From: Enhydrobacter aerosaccus
GTDB taxonomy: Bacteria; Pseudomonadota; Alphaproteobacteria; Reyranellales; Reyranellaceae
Direction: 5' to 3'
Assembly (NCBI GenBank): GCA_903915535.1
Contig: CAIWTJ010000093.1
Span: 1 to 33,841, forward strand
DNA: 33,841 bases
Shown here: positions 16,272-24,180 of the stretch, piece after piece
Position numbering within the stretch: position 1 is the stretch's first letter
How the letters are laid out: each line of letters opens with the position of its first letter
The notes under the pieces: model-generated
What the model was told of the DNA's origin: nothing
Databases searched by the model: none
What the model saw: the letters and a program-made list of their open reading frames with translations, nothing else
Made by a program: the position numbers and the translations under genes

Positions 16272-17426
16272 TCAGACCAGTGCGCCGTCGCGCGCGACGA
16301 CGCGGCCGGCCTTCATCACCAGCTTGCGGCGGGGGCGCGTGGCCACCGCCTCGGGGACGGAGCCCGCGTCGACCACGACCAGATCGGCGGGGCCGCCGAC
16401 CTTGAGGCCATAGTTCTTGAGCTTGAGCACGCGCGCGGGCGCGGCGGTCACCATCTCGAAGGCCAGCAGCAGTTCATGGTCGTGCCGGAAGTTGGCGCGA
16501 TAGCCCACCATCATGGCGCGTTCCAGCATGTCGCCATTGCCGAAGGGCGACCACGCATCGCGAATATTGTCGGAGCCGCTGAACACCTCGACGCCGTGTT
16601 CCTTGAGCAGCTTGACCGGCGGCATGGTGCCCGCGCCGGGCCCGTGGCTCATGATCGCGACGCCGGCGTCGGCCAACAGGTCGGCGGTGCTGAGCGTCAG
16701 TTCCTTCGACACGGATCCCAGCGCGAAGGCGTGACTGATCGCGACCCGGCCGTTGAGGCCGAGCGCTTTGGTGCGCTGGGCGATGGCTACGACCTGCGCC
16801 AAGCCGCCTTCGCCGCCGTCGTGCAGATGGATGTCGAGGCCGACGCCACGTCTGCTTGCAATGCCGAAGATGGTGCCGAGGTGGCCGTCGAGATCGCCGT
16901 CGATGCCGACGGGATCGAGACCGCCCACCAGGTCCGCACCTTGCGCGATCGCTTCCTCGAGGAGCTTCGCCGTGCCGGGCGAACGGGCGACGCCGCTTTG
17001 CGGGAAGGCCACGATCTCGATGGTGACCAGGTCGCGGAAACGCTCACGCACCTCGAGAATCGCGCGCAGGTTCCGCAGCCGAAGCTGGTTGTCGATGTCG
17101 ACGTGGCAACGCATATGCAGCGTACCGCTGGCGACGATCTGCTTCACCAGATTGGCCCCGGTCTCCGTCTCCGAAACCGTGCGTTCGGCGCGCACCTTGC
17201 GCTCGGCCTCGATGCGGTCGGCGACGGCGTTGCCTTCGGCCTGGTTGGGAACCCAGGGGAGGCCGAGCAAGGTCTTGTCGAGATGGATGTGGCCGTCGAT
17301 CAGCGGCGGCAGGACGAGCCCGGCGGACTCACCCGGCGATGGCGGATGGAAGGCGGCGACCCGGCCGTCCTCGATCTCGATGTCGTGCCGGCTGCCATCC
17401 GGCAGCGTGGCATTGTGCAATATCAT
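16272..17426 (-). CDS. Cytosine-deaminase-like amidohydrolase
   Basis: A 384-residue amidohydrolase-superfamily TIM barrel resembling CodA. Metal and catalytic positions: H46 and H48 (GHIHLD), Q143 (FPQSG), H200 (DIHLHD), H232 (SHAF) and D286 (SGSDNIRD). Where E. coli CodA has the proton-shuttling Glu217 three residues after its metal histidine, this protein has Asp203. It may act on another cyclic amidine or amide rather than cytosine. Its ATG overlaps the stop of the upstream binding-protein gene by one base (TGATG), so the two are translationally coupled and the binding protein may deliver its substrate. It ends stop-to-stop with the flavin enzyme. Confidence 0.85.
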   Translation of the reverse strand: MILHNATLPDGSRHDIEIEDGRVAAFHPPSPGESAGLVLPPLIDGHIHLDKTLLGLPWVPNQAEGNAVADRIEAERKVRAERTVSETETGANLVKQIVASGTLHMRCHVDIDNQLRLRNLRAILEVRERFRDLVTIEIVAFPQSGVARSPGTAKLLEEAIAQGADLVGGLDPVGIDGDLDGHLGTIFGIASRRGVGLDIHLHDGGEGGLAQVVAIAQRTKALGLNGRVAISHAFALGSVSKELTLSTADLLADAGVAIMSHGPGAGTMPPVKLLKEHGVEVFSGSDNIRDAWSPFGNGDMLERAMMVGYRANFRHDHELLLAFEMVTAAPARVLKLKNYGLKVGGPADLVVVDAGSVPEAVATRPRRKLVMKAGRVVARDGALV

Positions 17427-18439
17427 CAGCCGATCTTCGCTCGCACGTCCTTGGTGGCGTCGAGGATCGACGTGGTGATCACGTCGTCGAGCTTGGGCGC
17501 GCCGGCCGTGAATTGCTTCAGCTCGTCGTAGAGCGTGATCTGGTCCTGCCAGACCTTCGGATCGAAGGAGCCCCAGCCATTGGCCTTGGTGTTGGCGTTG
17601 AAGCCGAACGGCAGCAGCGCCTTCACGCCCTCGACCTCATCGTCGCGCTTGAAGTTGGGATATTCCTTGACCAGGAAGTCGACGGCCTTCTCGGGCTCGG
17701 CGCGTGCCGCCGCCCAGCCGCGCGCCGTGGCGCGCAGGAAGGCCGCCAGCATCGCGGGCTTCTTCTCGATCGTGTCCTTGGTCGCATACATCGGCAGGGC
17801 GTACAGCTGCACGCCGGCATCCCACAGGCGCAGGTCGACGCGCTCGGCGCCCAGTGGCTTCAGCGCCGACGTGTTCGTTACCCAGCCGGTGACCGCGTCG
17901 GCCTGGCCGGTCAGCAGCGGTGTCATCTCCGAGCCGATGATCACGATCTCGACGTCCTTCTCCGCGATTCCGTTCTTCTTGAGCAGCGCAGATAGCAAAA
18001 TCTTGCCGGTGGCCTGGATGCCGATCTTCTTGCCGACCATGTCCTTGGCCGAACGGATCGGCTTCTTGGCGAGGGAGAAGAAGGCGTAGGGGTGCTGCTG
18101 CAGCTCGGTCGCGAAGCATTTCACCGGGATCTTCTGCGAGGCCGCCAGCATCAGCGAGGGGCTGGACGAGATCTGGCCCACCTCGCAGCGGCCAGAGGCC
18201 ACGATCGCCACGCCATCGATGCTGGGGCCGCCGGGCTGGATGACGACGTTCAGCTTCTCTTCCTCGTAGTAGCCCATGTGCTTGGCCATCACCTCGCCGA
18301 TATTGTTGTTGGAGGCGAGCCAGCCGAGCTGGAGATTCACGGTCTGTGTCTTGGCCTGGGCGAAGCCGCCCGACGGCAGGAGGGTTGCGGCCGCAGCGGC
18401 AGTGGCGGCAGCTCCCGTGAGCAGTGTGCGGCGGCGCAT
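17426..18439 (-). CDS. NMT1/THI5-like ABC substrate-binding protein
   Basis: A 337-residue periplasmic binding protein. The N-terminus MRRRTLLTG with an alanine-rich hydrophobic stretch and cleavage near FAQA is a signal peptide, possibly Tat. The mature protein (NLQLGWLASNNNIGEVMAKH) follows the NMT1/THI5 pattern. MRRRTLL at 18439 is chosen because the signal peptide begins there; the longer frame has no matching features. It is divergent (77 nt) from the dioxygenase, ATPase and permease genes that are probably its transporter partners, and is followed directly by the CodA-like gene. A pyrimidine-like or amidine ligand is a guess from that neighbour. Confidence 0.88.
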   Translation of the reverse strand: MRRRTLLTGAAATAAAAATLLPSGGFAQAKTQTVNLQLGWLASNNNIGEVMAKHMGYYEEEKLNVVIQPGGPSIDGVAIVASGRCEVGQISSSPSLMLAASQKIPVKCFATELQQHPYAFFSLAKKPIRSAKDMVGKKIGIQATGKILLSALLKKNGIAEKDVEIVIIGSEMTPLLTGQADAVTGWVTNTSALKPLGAERVDLRLWDAGVQLYALPMYATKDTIEKKPAMLAAFLRATARGWAAARAEPEKAVDFLVKEYPNFKRDDEVEGVKALLPFGFNANTKANGWGSFDPKVWQDQITLYDELKQFTAGAPKLDDVITTSILDATKDVRAKIG

Positions 18440-18516
18440 TTTCAGTCCTCCCCGATTGTGTGGCCTGCGACGACCACGATAGAGTGCAGCAAGAGACGGA
18501 CCAAATCGAGGCTCCA
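18440..18516. promoter_or_regulatory. Shared divergent promoter region of the split transporter
   Basis: This 77-nt gap separates the binding-protein/amidohydrolase operon (minus) from the dioxygenase/ATPase/permease operon (plus). It must hold promoters for both directions. I see no strong palindrome or clear -35/-10 pair, so assignment rests on gene layout only. Confidence 0.5.
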
Positions 18517-19398
18517 ATGGCATTGTCATTCGACGTCAAGCCGCTCGACGCGTCCTTCGGCGCCGTCGTCACCGGGATCAAGCTCCCCGAGATCGACCAG
18601 GCTACGTGGAAAGCCCTGCACGACACCTGGCTGAAATACGCCCTGCTGATCTTTCCCGGCCAGTATCTGAAGAAGGACGAGCAGATCGCCTTCGCCAAGC
18701 GCTTCGGTCCACTGGAATTCGAGATGGGACCGGTGAGCAACGTGCGCGAGGACGGCACCCTGCGCCTGGAGGCGGATGCGGGCGACGACGTCGTGAAGAT
18801 TCTCAAAGGTAACGAGGGCTGGCACGCCGACAGCACGTTCAAGCCGATCCAGGCCAAAGGGGCGGTGTTCAGCGCCGAGGTGGTGCCGACGATCGGCGGT
18901 CACACCGGCTGGGCCGACATGCGGGCGGCCTACGACGCGCTCGACGACGCGATGCGCGCCAGGATCGCGCCCCTCAAGGCCTATCATTCGCTGCACTACA
19001 GCCAGGCAAAGATCGGCCATCGACCGAAGAAGGACACGGAGGATTACCGCAAGCTGGGCTTCGCGGGTGACGAGGATGTGCTGCGGCCGCTGGTCAAAGT
19101 GCATCCCGACACCGGGCGCAAGTCGCTGCTGATCGGCCGCCATGCCCATGACATCCCGGGCCTGACGCCGGAAGCGTCGAGCGAGCTCCTGCAGGAGCTG
19201 ATCGATTTCGCCTGCCAGCCGCCGCGCCTCTATCACCACGACTGGCGGCCGGGCGACGTCGTGATCTGGGACAATCGCTGCCTGCTGCACCAGGCCACGC
19301 CGTTCGACATGACCCAGCCGCGCGTGATGTGGCACACGCGCATTGCCGGAGATCCCGTCAGCGAAGCGGCTGTCGTGAGCGAAGCAGCCGTTGGCTGA
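18517..19398 (+). CDS. TauD/TfdA-family Fe(II)/2-oxoglutarate dioxygenase
   Basis: A 293-residue dioxygenase of the TauD/TfdA family. These enzymes hydroxylate sulfonates, phenoxyacids, carnitine-like or other small molecules with 2-oxoglutarate. The iron ligands H103 and D105 (GWHADSTF) and H258 (LLHQATPF) and the 2-oxoglutarate-binding R269 (QPRVMWH) are all present. ATG 18517 (MALSFDVKPL) starts at the usual family N-terminus after a GAGG site. It is first in a plus-strand operon: the ATPase start lies inside its last codons (8-nt overlap). A dioxygenase co-transcribed with a TauB/C-like importer suggests the imported compound is its substrate. Confidence 0.9.
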   Translation: MALSFDVKPLDASFGAVVTGIKLPEIDQATWKALHDTWLKYALLIFPGQYLKKDEQIAFAKRFGPLEFEMGPVSNVREDGTLRLEADAGDDVVKILKGNEGWHADSTFKPIQAKGAVFSAEVVPTIGGHTGWADMRAAYDALDDAMRARIAPLKAYHSLHYSQAKIGHRPKKDTEDYRKLGFAGDEDVLRPLVKVHPDTGRKSLLIGRHAHDIPGLTPEASSELLQELIDFACQPPRLYHHDWRPGDVVIWDNRCLLHQATPFDMTQPRVMWHTRIAGDPVSEAAVVSEAAVG

Positions 19399-20158
19399 AA
19401 CCGCCGTCTCCTGCGAGGGGGTGAGCGTCCGCTTCACGACCGAGCGCGGCACCGTGACGGCGCTCGACAGGATCGACCTCACAATCCCGCGCGGCAGCTT
19501 CCTCACCCTGCTGGGACCGTCTGGCTGCGGAAAATCGACGTTGCTGCGCGTCATGGCCGACCTGATCGCGCCCAGCGGCGGTCGCGTCGCGGTGTTCGGC
19601 GGCACGCCTTCCTCGGCACGGCTGAAGCGCGAGATCGGTTTCGTCTTCCAGGATCCCGCGTTGCTGCCGTGGCGCACGGTGCTGGACAACGTCACGCTGC
19701 CTCTGGAGGTCGGAGGCGGCAAGGCTTTGCCCGGCGCCCGCACGCCGCAGCAGCTGCTGGAGCTCGTCGGGTTGAACGGCTGGGAGACGGCCTATCCCCA
19801 CGAGCTGTCGGGCGGCATGCGCCAGCGGGTGGCGATCGCGCGCGCGCTGGTTTCGGGGCCGCGGCTGCTGCTGATGGACGAGCCGTTCGGCGCGCTCGAC
19901 GAGATCACGCGCGACCGGTTGAACGAGGAGTTGCTGCAGGTCTGGAGCTCGACCGGTACGACGATCGTGTTCGTGACCCACTCGATCTACGAGGCGGCGT
20001 TCCTGGGCCAGCAGGTCCTGCTGCTGGCGGCGCGGCCGGGCCGGGTCCGCGAGCTGGTGCCCGTGACCCTGCCGATGCCGCGCCATCTAGGACAGCGCGA
20101 GACGCCTGAATTCACCGCGCTCGCGGGCCACCTGCGCCGCGTCCTGGAGACCTGCTGA
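19391..20158 (+). CDS. NitT/TauT-type ABC importer ATPase
   Basis: A 255-residue ATP-binding subunit with Walker A GPSGCGKST (42-50), Q-loop FQDP (86-89), signature LSGGMRQ (139-145), Walker B LLLMDEP (159-165) and switch His in VTHS. The start is taken as TTG 19391, overlapping the dioxygenase stop by 8 nt. The only other nearby in-frame start, GTG 19421, would cut the first beta-strand. The permease follows with a one-base TGATG overlap. Likely partner of the binding protein at 17426-18439. Confidence 0.9.
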   Translation: MAETAVSCEGVSVRFTTERGTVTALDRIDLTIPRGSFLTLLGPSGCGKSTLLRVMADLIAPSGGRVAVFGGTPSSARLKREIGFVFQDPALLPWRTVLDNVTLPLEVGGGKALPGARTPQQLLELVGLNGWETAYPHELSGGMRQRVAIARALVSGPRLLLMDEPFGALDEITRDRLNEELLQVWSSTGTTIVFVTHSIYEAAFLGQQVLLLAARPGRVRELVPVTLPMPRHLGQRETPEFTALAGHLRRVLETC

Positions 20159-20976
20159 TGGCCGATGCATTCGCGGCCGACGCCGAGGGCGAGGCGCGCT
20201 TCCGCCAGCGGCGACGCTATCTCGCCTGGCGCCGCCGCCTGCTGCCGATCGTGGCGGTGGTCGCGCTGCTCTACGCCTGGTCGGAATCGATCGAGCTGTT
20301 CGACATCAAGCCCTTCATCGCGCCGTCGCCGCAGGCGGTCGCCGCGGTGCTGTACGACCGCTTCGGCATCCTCATGGCCAACCTGCTGCCAACCGCGATC
20401 GAGTCGATCCTGGGCTTTGCGCTGGGCAACCTGGCGGCCGTCGTCGTGGCCACCGTCTTCGTCTGGCGCAAGACGGTGGAGGAGGCGATGTTCCCCGTCG
20501 CCGTCATGATCAATTCCATCCCGGTCGTGGCCAAGGCGCCGATCCTCGTTTTGCTGCTGGGCAACGGCATGGAGCCCAAGATCGCGGTGGCGGCGATCAT
20601 CTGCTTCTTCCCGACCCTGGTGAACATGACGCGCGGCCTGCGCGACGTGCGGCCCGAGCAGCTCGAGTTGATGCGCATCCTGTCGGCGCGGCAGAGCGAG
20701 GTGTTCCTGCGCATCCGCGTGCCCAACGCGCTCCCGTACCTGTTCTCGGCGCTGAAGATCGCGGCGTCGACGGCGGTGATCGGCGCGATCGTGGGCGAGT
20801 GGATCGGCTCGACCCAGGGCATCGGCGCGCTGATCCTGCAGGCCACGTTCAACTTCGACTCGCCGCTGCTCTACGCCACGATCGTGGTGGGCTCGGTCTT
20901 CTCGGCGCTGTTCTTCGGCGTGATCTCGCTGGTCGAGCGCCGCATGCTGCGCTGGCATACGGCGCACAAGGAATAG
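20158..20976 (+). CDS. NitT/TauT-type ABC importer permease
   Basis: A 272-residue membrane subunit with a basic N-terminus (RFRQRRRYLAWRRR), about six helices, and the EAA-type loop (about 165-190, LELMRILSARQSEVFLRIRVP). It overlaps the ATPase gene by one base. It ends TAG 20974-20976, directly against the TAG of the convergent formamidase gene. It completes the split transporter of this divergon. Confidence 0.9.
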   Translation: MADAFAADAEGEARFRQRRRYLAWRRRLLPIVAVVALLYAWSESIELFDIKPFIAPSPQAVAAVLYDRFGILMANLLPTAIESILGFALGNLAAVVVATVFVWRKTVEEAMFPVAVMINSIPVVAKAPILVLLLGNGMEPKIAVAAIICFFPTLVNMTRGLRDVRPEQLELMRILSARQSEVFLRIRVPNALPYLFSALKIAASTAVIGAIVGEWIGSTQGIGALILQATFNFDSPLLYATIVVGSVFSALFFGVISLVERRMLRWHTAHKE

Positions 20977-22008
20977 CTACTCGGCGGCGAGCTTCTTCGG
21001 CACGAGTGTCGTCGGCACCGGCTTGAAGAGCCGTGTGGGTGCCTTGAAGCCGCAGCTCGTGCCGTCGGTCACCTTCACCTGGCGTTCCCACGGCAGTTCG
21101 TACTGGCCCGCGGCGAGATCGGTCATGTAGGTGTAGGGGCAGTCGCGCGCGCCGCCCTTCACCGCGACGTAACCGCGATGGCCGAACTGGTAGATATTGT
21201 TCTCGACGCCCCAATGAATGCGGGCCTCGTCGCATAATTTCGGCCGCACCTCGGCGGTGATGATCTCGTCGGGAATGCCGTTGCCGGTGACCAGCGGCGT
21301 GCCGTCGTAGTTCACGATCATGCCTTCGCCCATCGAGTTGAACGAGCCGTCGGAGCCTGCGAGGCACACCGACGCCGTGTACATCAGGTTGCAGAAGGCA
21401 TTCGACTGGTTGGTGAAGTGCCAGCTCTGGCGGATCGGCGCGGTGTAGCCCGCCGTGCGGATCATGATGTTGGCGCCGCGATAGGCGCTCTCTCGCGCCA
21501 TCTCGGGGAACATGCCGTCGTGGCAGATGATCAGCGCGATCTTGGAGCCGTTCGGTCCGTCGCACACGGGAATGCCCAAATCGCCCGGCTCCCACGGCTC
21601 GACCGGCACCCAAGGGTGCATCTTCCGGTAATAGAGTTTGATCTCCCCCTTGTTGTCGATGATCAGGCCGGTGTTGAACGGATTGCCGTGGGGATTGAAC
21701 TCCATGATGGAGAAGCAGCCCCAGATGTCATTGGCGATGCAGGCGCCGCGGAAATGCTCGACCTCGGGCCCGTCCATCCGGCACATGATTGCGGGATTGA
21801 TGTCCATCGACAGGCCGTGCAGCGAATATTCTGGGAAAACGACCAGGTCCATGGTCGCCATGTTTCGCCGGGCCTTGCCCACCAGCTCGCAGATGCGGCT
21901 GGTCTGGCGCGCGAGATCTTCCGGCGTGACGACGGTCGGGTTCTGAATCTGCACCAGCCCGATGACGACGCCATCGGGTGCCTTGTTGAGACCGCCTAGA
22001 CCGCTCAT
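20977..22008 (-). CDS. amiF: AmiF-type formamidase (nitrilase superfamily)
   Basis: A 343-residue nitrilase-superfamily amidase closely patterned on Helicobacter pylori AmiF, which hydrolyses formamide to formate and ammonia. The Glu-Lys-Cys triad is E60 (VFPEYS), K129 (YYRKMHPW) and C162 (ICHDGM); E60 matches the AmiF number. Shared family stretches include EPWEPGDLGIPVCDGP and WGVENNIYQFGHRGYVA. ATG 22008 follows GGAGGAAG. Aliphatic amidase AmiE is the alternative, but length and motifs fit AmiF better. It lies 91 nt downstream of the aldolase and may be the last gene of the minus-strand sugar operon or have its own promoter. A second, unrelated formamidase family member is at 28638. Confidence 0.9.
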   Translation of the reverse strand: MSGLGGLNKAPDGVVIGLVQIQNPTVVTPEDLARQTSRICELVGKARRNMATMDLVVFPEYSLHGLSMDINPAIMCRMDGPEVEHFRGACIANDIWGCFSIMEFNPHGNPFNTGLIIDNKGEIKLYYRKMHPWVPVEPWEPGDLGIPVCDGPNGSKIALIICHDGMFPEMARESAYRGANIMIRTAGYTAPIRQSWHFTNQSNAFCNLMYTASVCLAGSDGSFNSMGEGMIVNYDGTPLVTGNGIPDEIITAEVRPKLCDEARIHWGVENNIYQFGHRGYVAVKGGARDCPYTYMTDLAAGQYELPWERQVKVTDGTSCGFKAPTRLFKPVPTTLVPKKLAAE

Positions 22009-22099
22009 GGCTTCCTCCGCCGGTTGATTTTCCGACGGAGGAGCAAACCGCGTGCCAGCTAGATCTCTCGCAACGGCTCGGGATGAGCGCCGTGGGCGC

Positions 22100-22885
22100 T
22101 CACTTGTCGGCGCTTGCGCCCACTTCCTTGCGGAAGCCGTTGACGGCGGCCTTGGCGGCCTGCGCGAGCAGGCCTGAATCGTTGGCGATCGTGCAGAGCT
22201 GGAAGCCCATGGCGAAGGCGCGCGCGGCGTAGGTCGGCGTGCCGTTGTGGATGCCGGCGAACAGGCCGCGCTTCTTGCACGCGGTCGTGAGCTTCTCGTA
22301 GATCTTGAGAACCTGCGGCTCCTCGCGGTCGAGCTTCGGCACCAGGCCGAGCGACAGGCCGAGATCGGAGGGGCCGACATAGATGCCGCTCACGCCCGGC
22401 ACGTCGAGGATGGCGTCGATATTGTCGATCGCTTCCTGCGTCTCGATCATCGGGATGATCAGCACTTCGTCGTTGGCCGTCGCCTGATAGGGCGTGGCCT
22501 CGCCGTAGGCGCCGGCGCGGATCGGGCCGTTCGAGCGCTTGCCCTTGGGCGGATAGAGCGAATAGGAGACCAGCGCCCGGGCTTCGGCGGCGGTGTTCAC
22601 CATCGGGCAGATCACGCCCCAGGCGCCGCCGTCCAGCACCTTGCCGATGATGCCGGGTTCGTTCCACGGCACGCGCACCAGCGGTGTGATCGGATACTTG
22701 TCCATCGCCTGGAAGCAGGTGACCATCGACTGGTAGTCCTGCACGCCGTGCTGAATGTCGACGGTGACGGCGTCCCAGCCGCACTGCGCCATGACCTCGG
22801 CGGAGAAGCCGTTCGGGATAGCGAGCCAGCCGCAAACGCAGGCCTTGCCTTCCTTGAGGCGCTTTTTCAGCATATTCGACGACAT
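22100..22885 (-). CDS. HpcH/HpaI-family class II aldolase (2-keto-3-deoxy acid type)
   Basis: A 261-residue metal-dependent pyruvate aldolase. Residues equivalent to HpaI H45, R70, E149 and D175 are H46 (IQHG), R71 (RVPW), E148 (IPMIET) and D174 (PSDLG). Members cleave 4-hydroxy-2-ketoheptanedioate, 2-keto-3-deoxy-glucarate, 2-keto-3-deoxy-L-rhamnonate or related acids to pyruvate plus an aldehyde. Next to a sugar importer, mutarotase and sugar dehydrogenase, a 2-keto-3-deoxy sugar acid is the likely substrate. GAGGAAA supports ATG 22885. The next gene upstream ends 36 nt away. Confidence 0.9.
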   Translation of the reverse strand: MSSNMLKKRLKEGKACVCGWLAIPNGFSAEVMAQCGWDAVTVDIQHGVQDYQSMVTCFQAMDKYPITPLVRVPWNEPGIIGKVLDGGAWGVICPMVNTAAEARALVSYSLYPPKGKRSNGPIRAGAYGEATPYQATANDEVLIIPMIETQEAIDNIDAILDVPGVSGIYVGPSDLGLSLGLVPKLDREEPQVLKIYEKLTTACKKRGLFAGIHNGTPTYAARAFAMGFQLCTIANDSGLLAQAAKAAVNGFRKEVGASADK

Positions 22886-22921
22886 GACGCGTTTCCTCGT
22901 TTTCTTGGATGAAGCGCTCTT

Positions 22922-23296
22922 TTAGCGCCGGCTGTCCGCCTTGTCATTCGAGGGGCGCGCGGCCGCGAGCTTCAGCATGCCGCCTTCCCGCACGAAAGAA
23001 GCGATCCAGTCGATCTTTTCGTGGCCATTGTCGATCGTCACGATATAGACCGGCGCAGCGGCCGGCGAGTTGGCGAGCCGGCGGGCGGTGTAGTGTTTGC
23101 CGGGCAGCAGCATCTGGCCGACGGTCGGCTCCTCCGAATATTGGCGCTTCATCTCGCCGGTGTAGAAGTCGGCGCGTTTTGGCGGAGGGCTGGGACCGAA
23201 AAAGCCGTCGATGATCTCCTCGGGCGATGGTGCTGCGAAACTTGCGACAGGTATCAGCGCAAGAGTCAGCGCAAGTACGAGCCGGACGACGCTCAT
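22922..23296 (-). CDS. Small secreted protein, unknown function
   Basis: A 124-residue protein with a Sec signal peptide (MSVVRLVLALTLALIPVASFAA). The mature domain has alternating hydrophobic strands (YIVTIDNG, DWIASFVREGGMLKLAA) and an EEIIDGFFGP segment. Its ATG overlaps the stop of the upstream permease gene by 4 nt (ATGA), so it belongs to the sugar-importer operon. I do not recognise the family. Being exported with a CUT1 importer, it might be a lipoprotein-like accessory or an envelope factor, but no lipobox cysteine is present. Confidence 0.75.
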   Translation of the reverse strand: MSVVRLVLALTLALIPVASFAAPSPEEIIDGFFGPSPPPKRADFYTGEMKRQYSEEPTVGQMLLPGKHYTARRLANSPAAAPVYIVTIDNGHEKIDWIASFVREGGMLKLAAARPSNDKADSRR

Positions 23297-24180
23297 CCCT
23301 TGACCGCTCCCGCGGCGAGTCCCTCGACGATGTATTTCTGCAGCAGGATTACCAGCACCACGGTGGGCGCGAGCGCGAGAAGGCAGATCGCCATCATCAG
23401 GTTGAAGAAGACGTGGACGTCGCCCACGAGGCTCGCGATCACGACGGGCAGCGTCATGAAGTCCGGTCGCGCGTTCAGGATCAGCGGGATCAGGAGCTCG
23501 TGCCATGACACGATGAACACGATCACACCGCAGGCCGCGAGCGCGGGCGTGGCGAGCGGCAGTACGATGTGGAAGAACGCGCCGAAGCGCGTGCAGCCGT
23601 CGATGCGGGCGGCCTCCTCGAGCTCGCCCGGGATCGTGTCGAAATAGGGTGCCAGGATCAGGATCGCGTAGGGCAGCAGGAAGCCCGTCTCGGCGATGAT
23701 GACGCCCCCCAGCGAATTGAGCTGGCCGATCGATCGCATCACGACATAGAGCGGGATCATCAGCGTGATCACCGGCACGAAGCGCGCGGCGATGTTGGCC
23801 TGCATCAGAAACAGGGTCCATCGAAAGCGCTGGCGGGCGATCGTGTAGGCCGAGAGCGAGCCGAACAGCAGGGTGAGGAAGGTGACCGACAGCGACACGA
23901 TCACCGAGTTCGAGAAGGCCGCGTAGAAATGCTTGATGTTCTCCGGCAGGTACGTCGCCTGCTCGAAGATGCGGCCCTTCTGCGCGCCGCCGCTCAGGAT
24001 CAGGGCGAAGTTGTCGAGCGTGTATTCCGCCGGCAGCACGCGGCGGGTGTCGGCCTGCAGCGATTTCTCCGACTGCAGCGCGCCGATCGCCGTGGCTACG
24101 ACGGGCAGCAGGATGAACACGATCGCCAGCAGGTTGGCGAGGTGCAGGAGGAAGCGGGCGGAGCGCGTGGTGGCGAACAT
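23293..24180 (-). CDS. CUT1 (MalG/UgpE-type) sugar ABC permease
   Basis: A 295-residue MalG-type membrane subunit with about six helices and the EAA loop EEAARIDGCTRFGAFFHIVLP (about 190-210). A periplasmic region between helices 1 and 2 (about 40-85) is typical of MalG-like permeases. The start MFATTRS at 24180 overlaps the stop of the upstream permease by one base. The frame is open further upstream but only as a shadow of that gene. It pairs with the permease at 24180-25064 and the binding protein at 25132-26490. No CUT1 ATPase (MalK/UgpC type) is in the window. Confidence 0.9.
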   Translation of the reverse strand: MFATTRSARFLLHLANLLAIVFILLPVVATAIGALQSEKSLQADTRRVLPAEYTLDNFALILSGGAQKGRIFEQATYLPENIKHFYAAFSNSVIVSLSVTFLTLLFGSLSAYTIARQRFRWTLFLMQANIAARFVPVITLMIPLYVVMRSIGQLNSLGGVIIAETGFLLPYAILILAPYFDTIPGELEEAARIDGCTRFGAFFHIVLPLATPALAACGVIVFIVSWHELLIPLILNARPDFMTLPVVIASLVGDVHVFFNLMMAICLLALAPTVVLVILLQKYIVEGLAAGAVKG

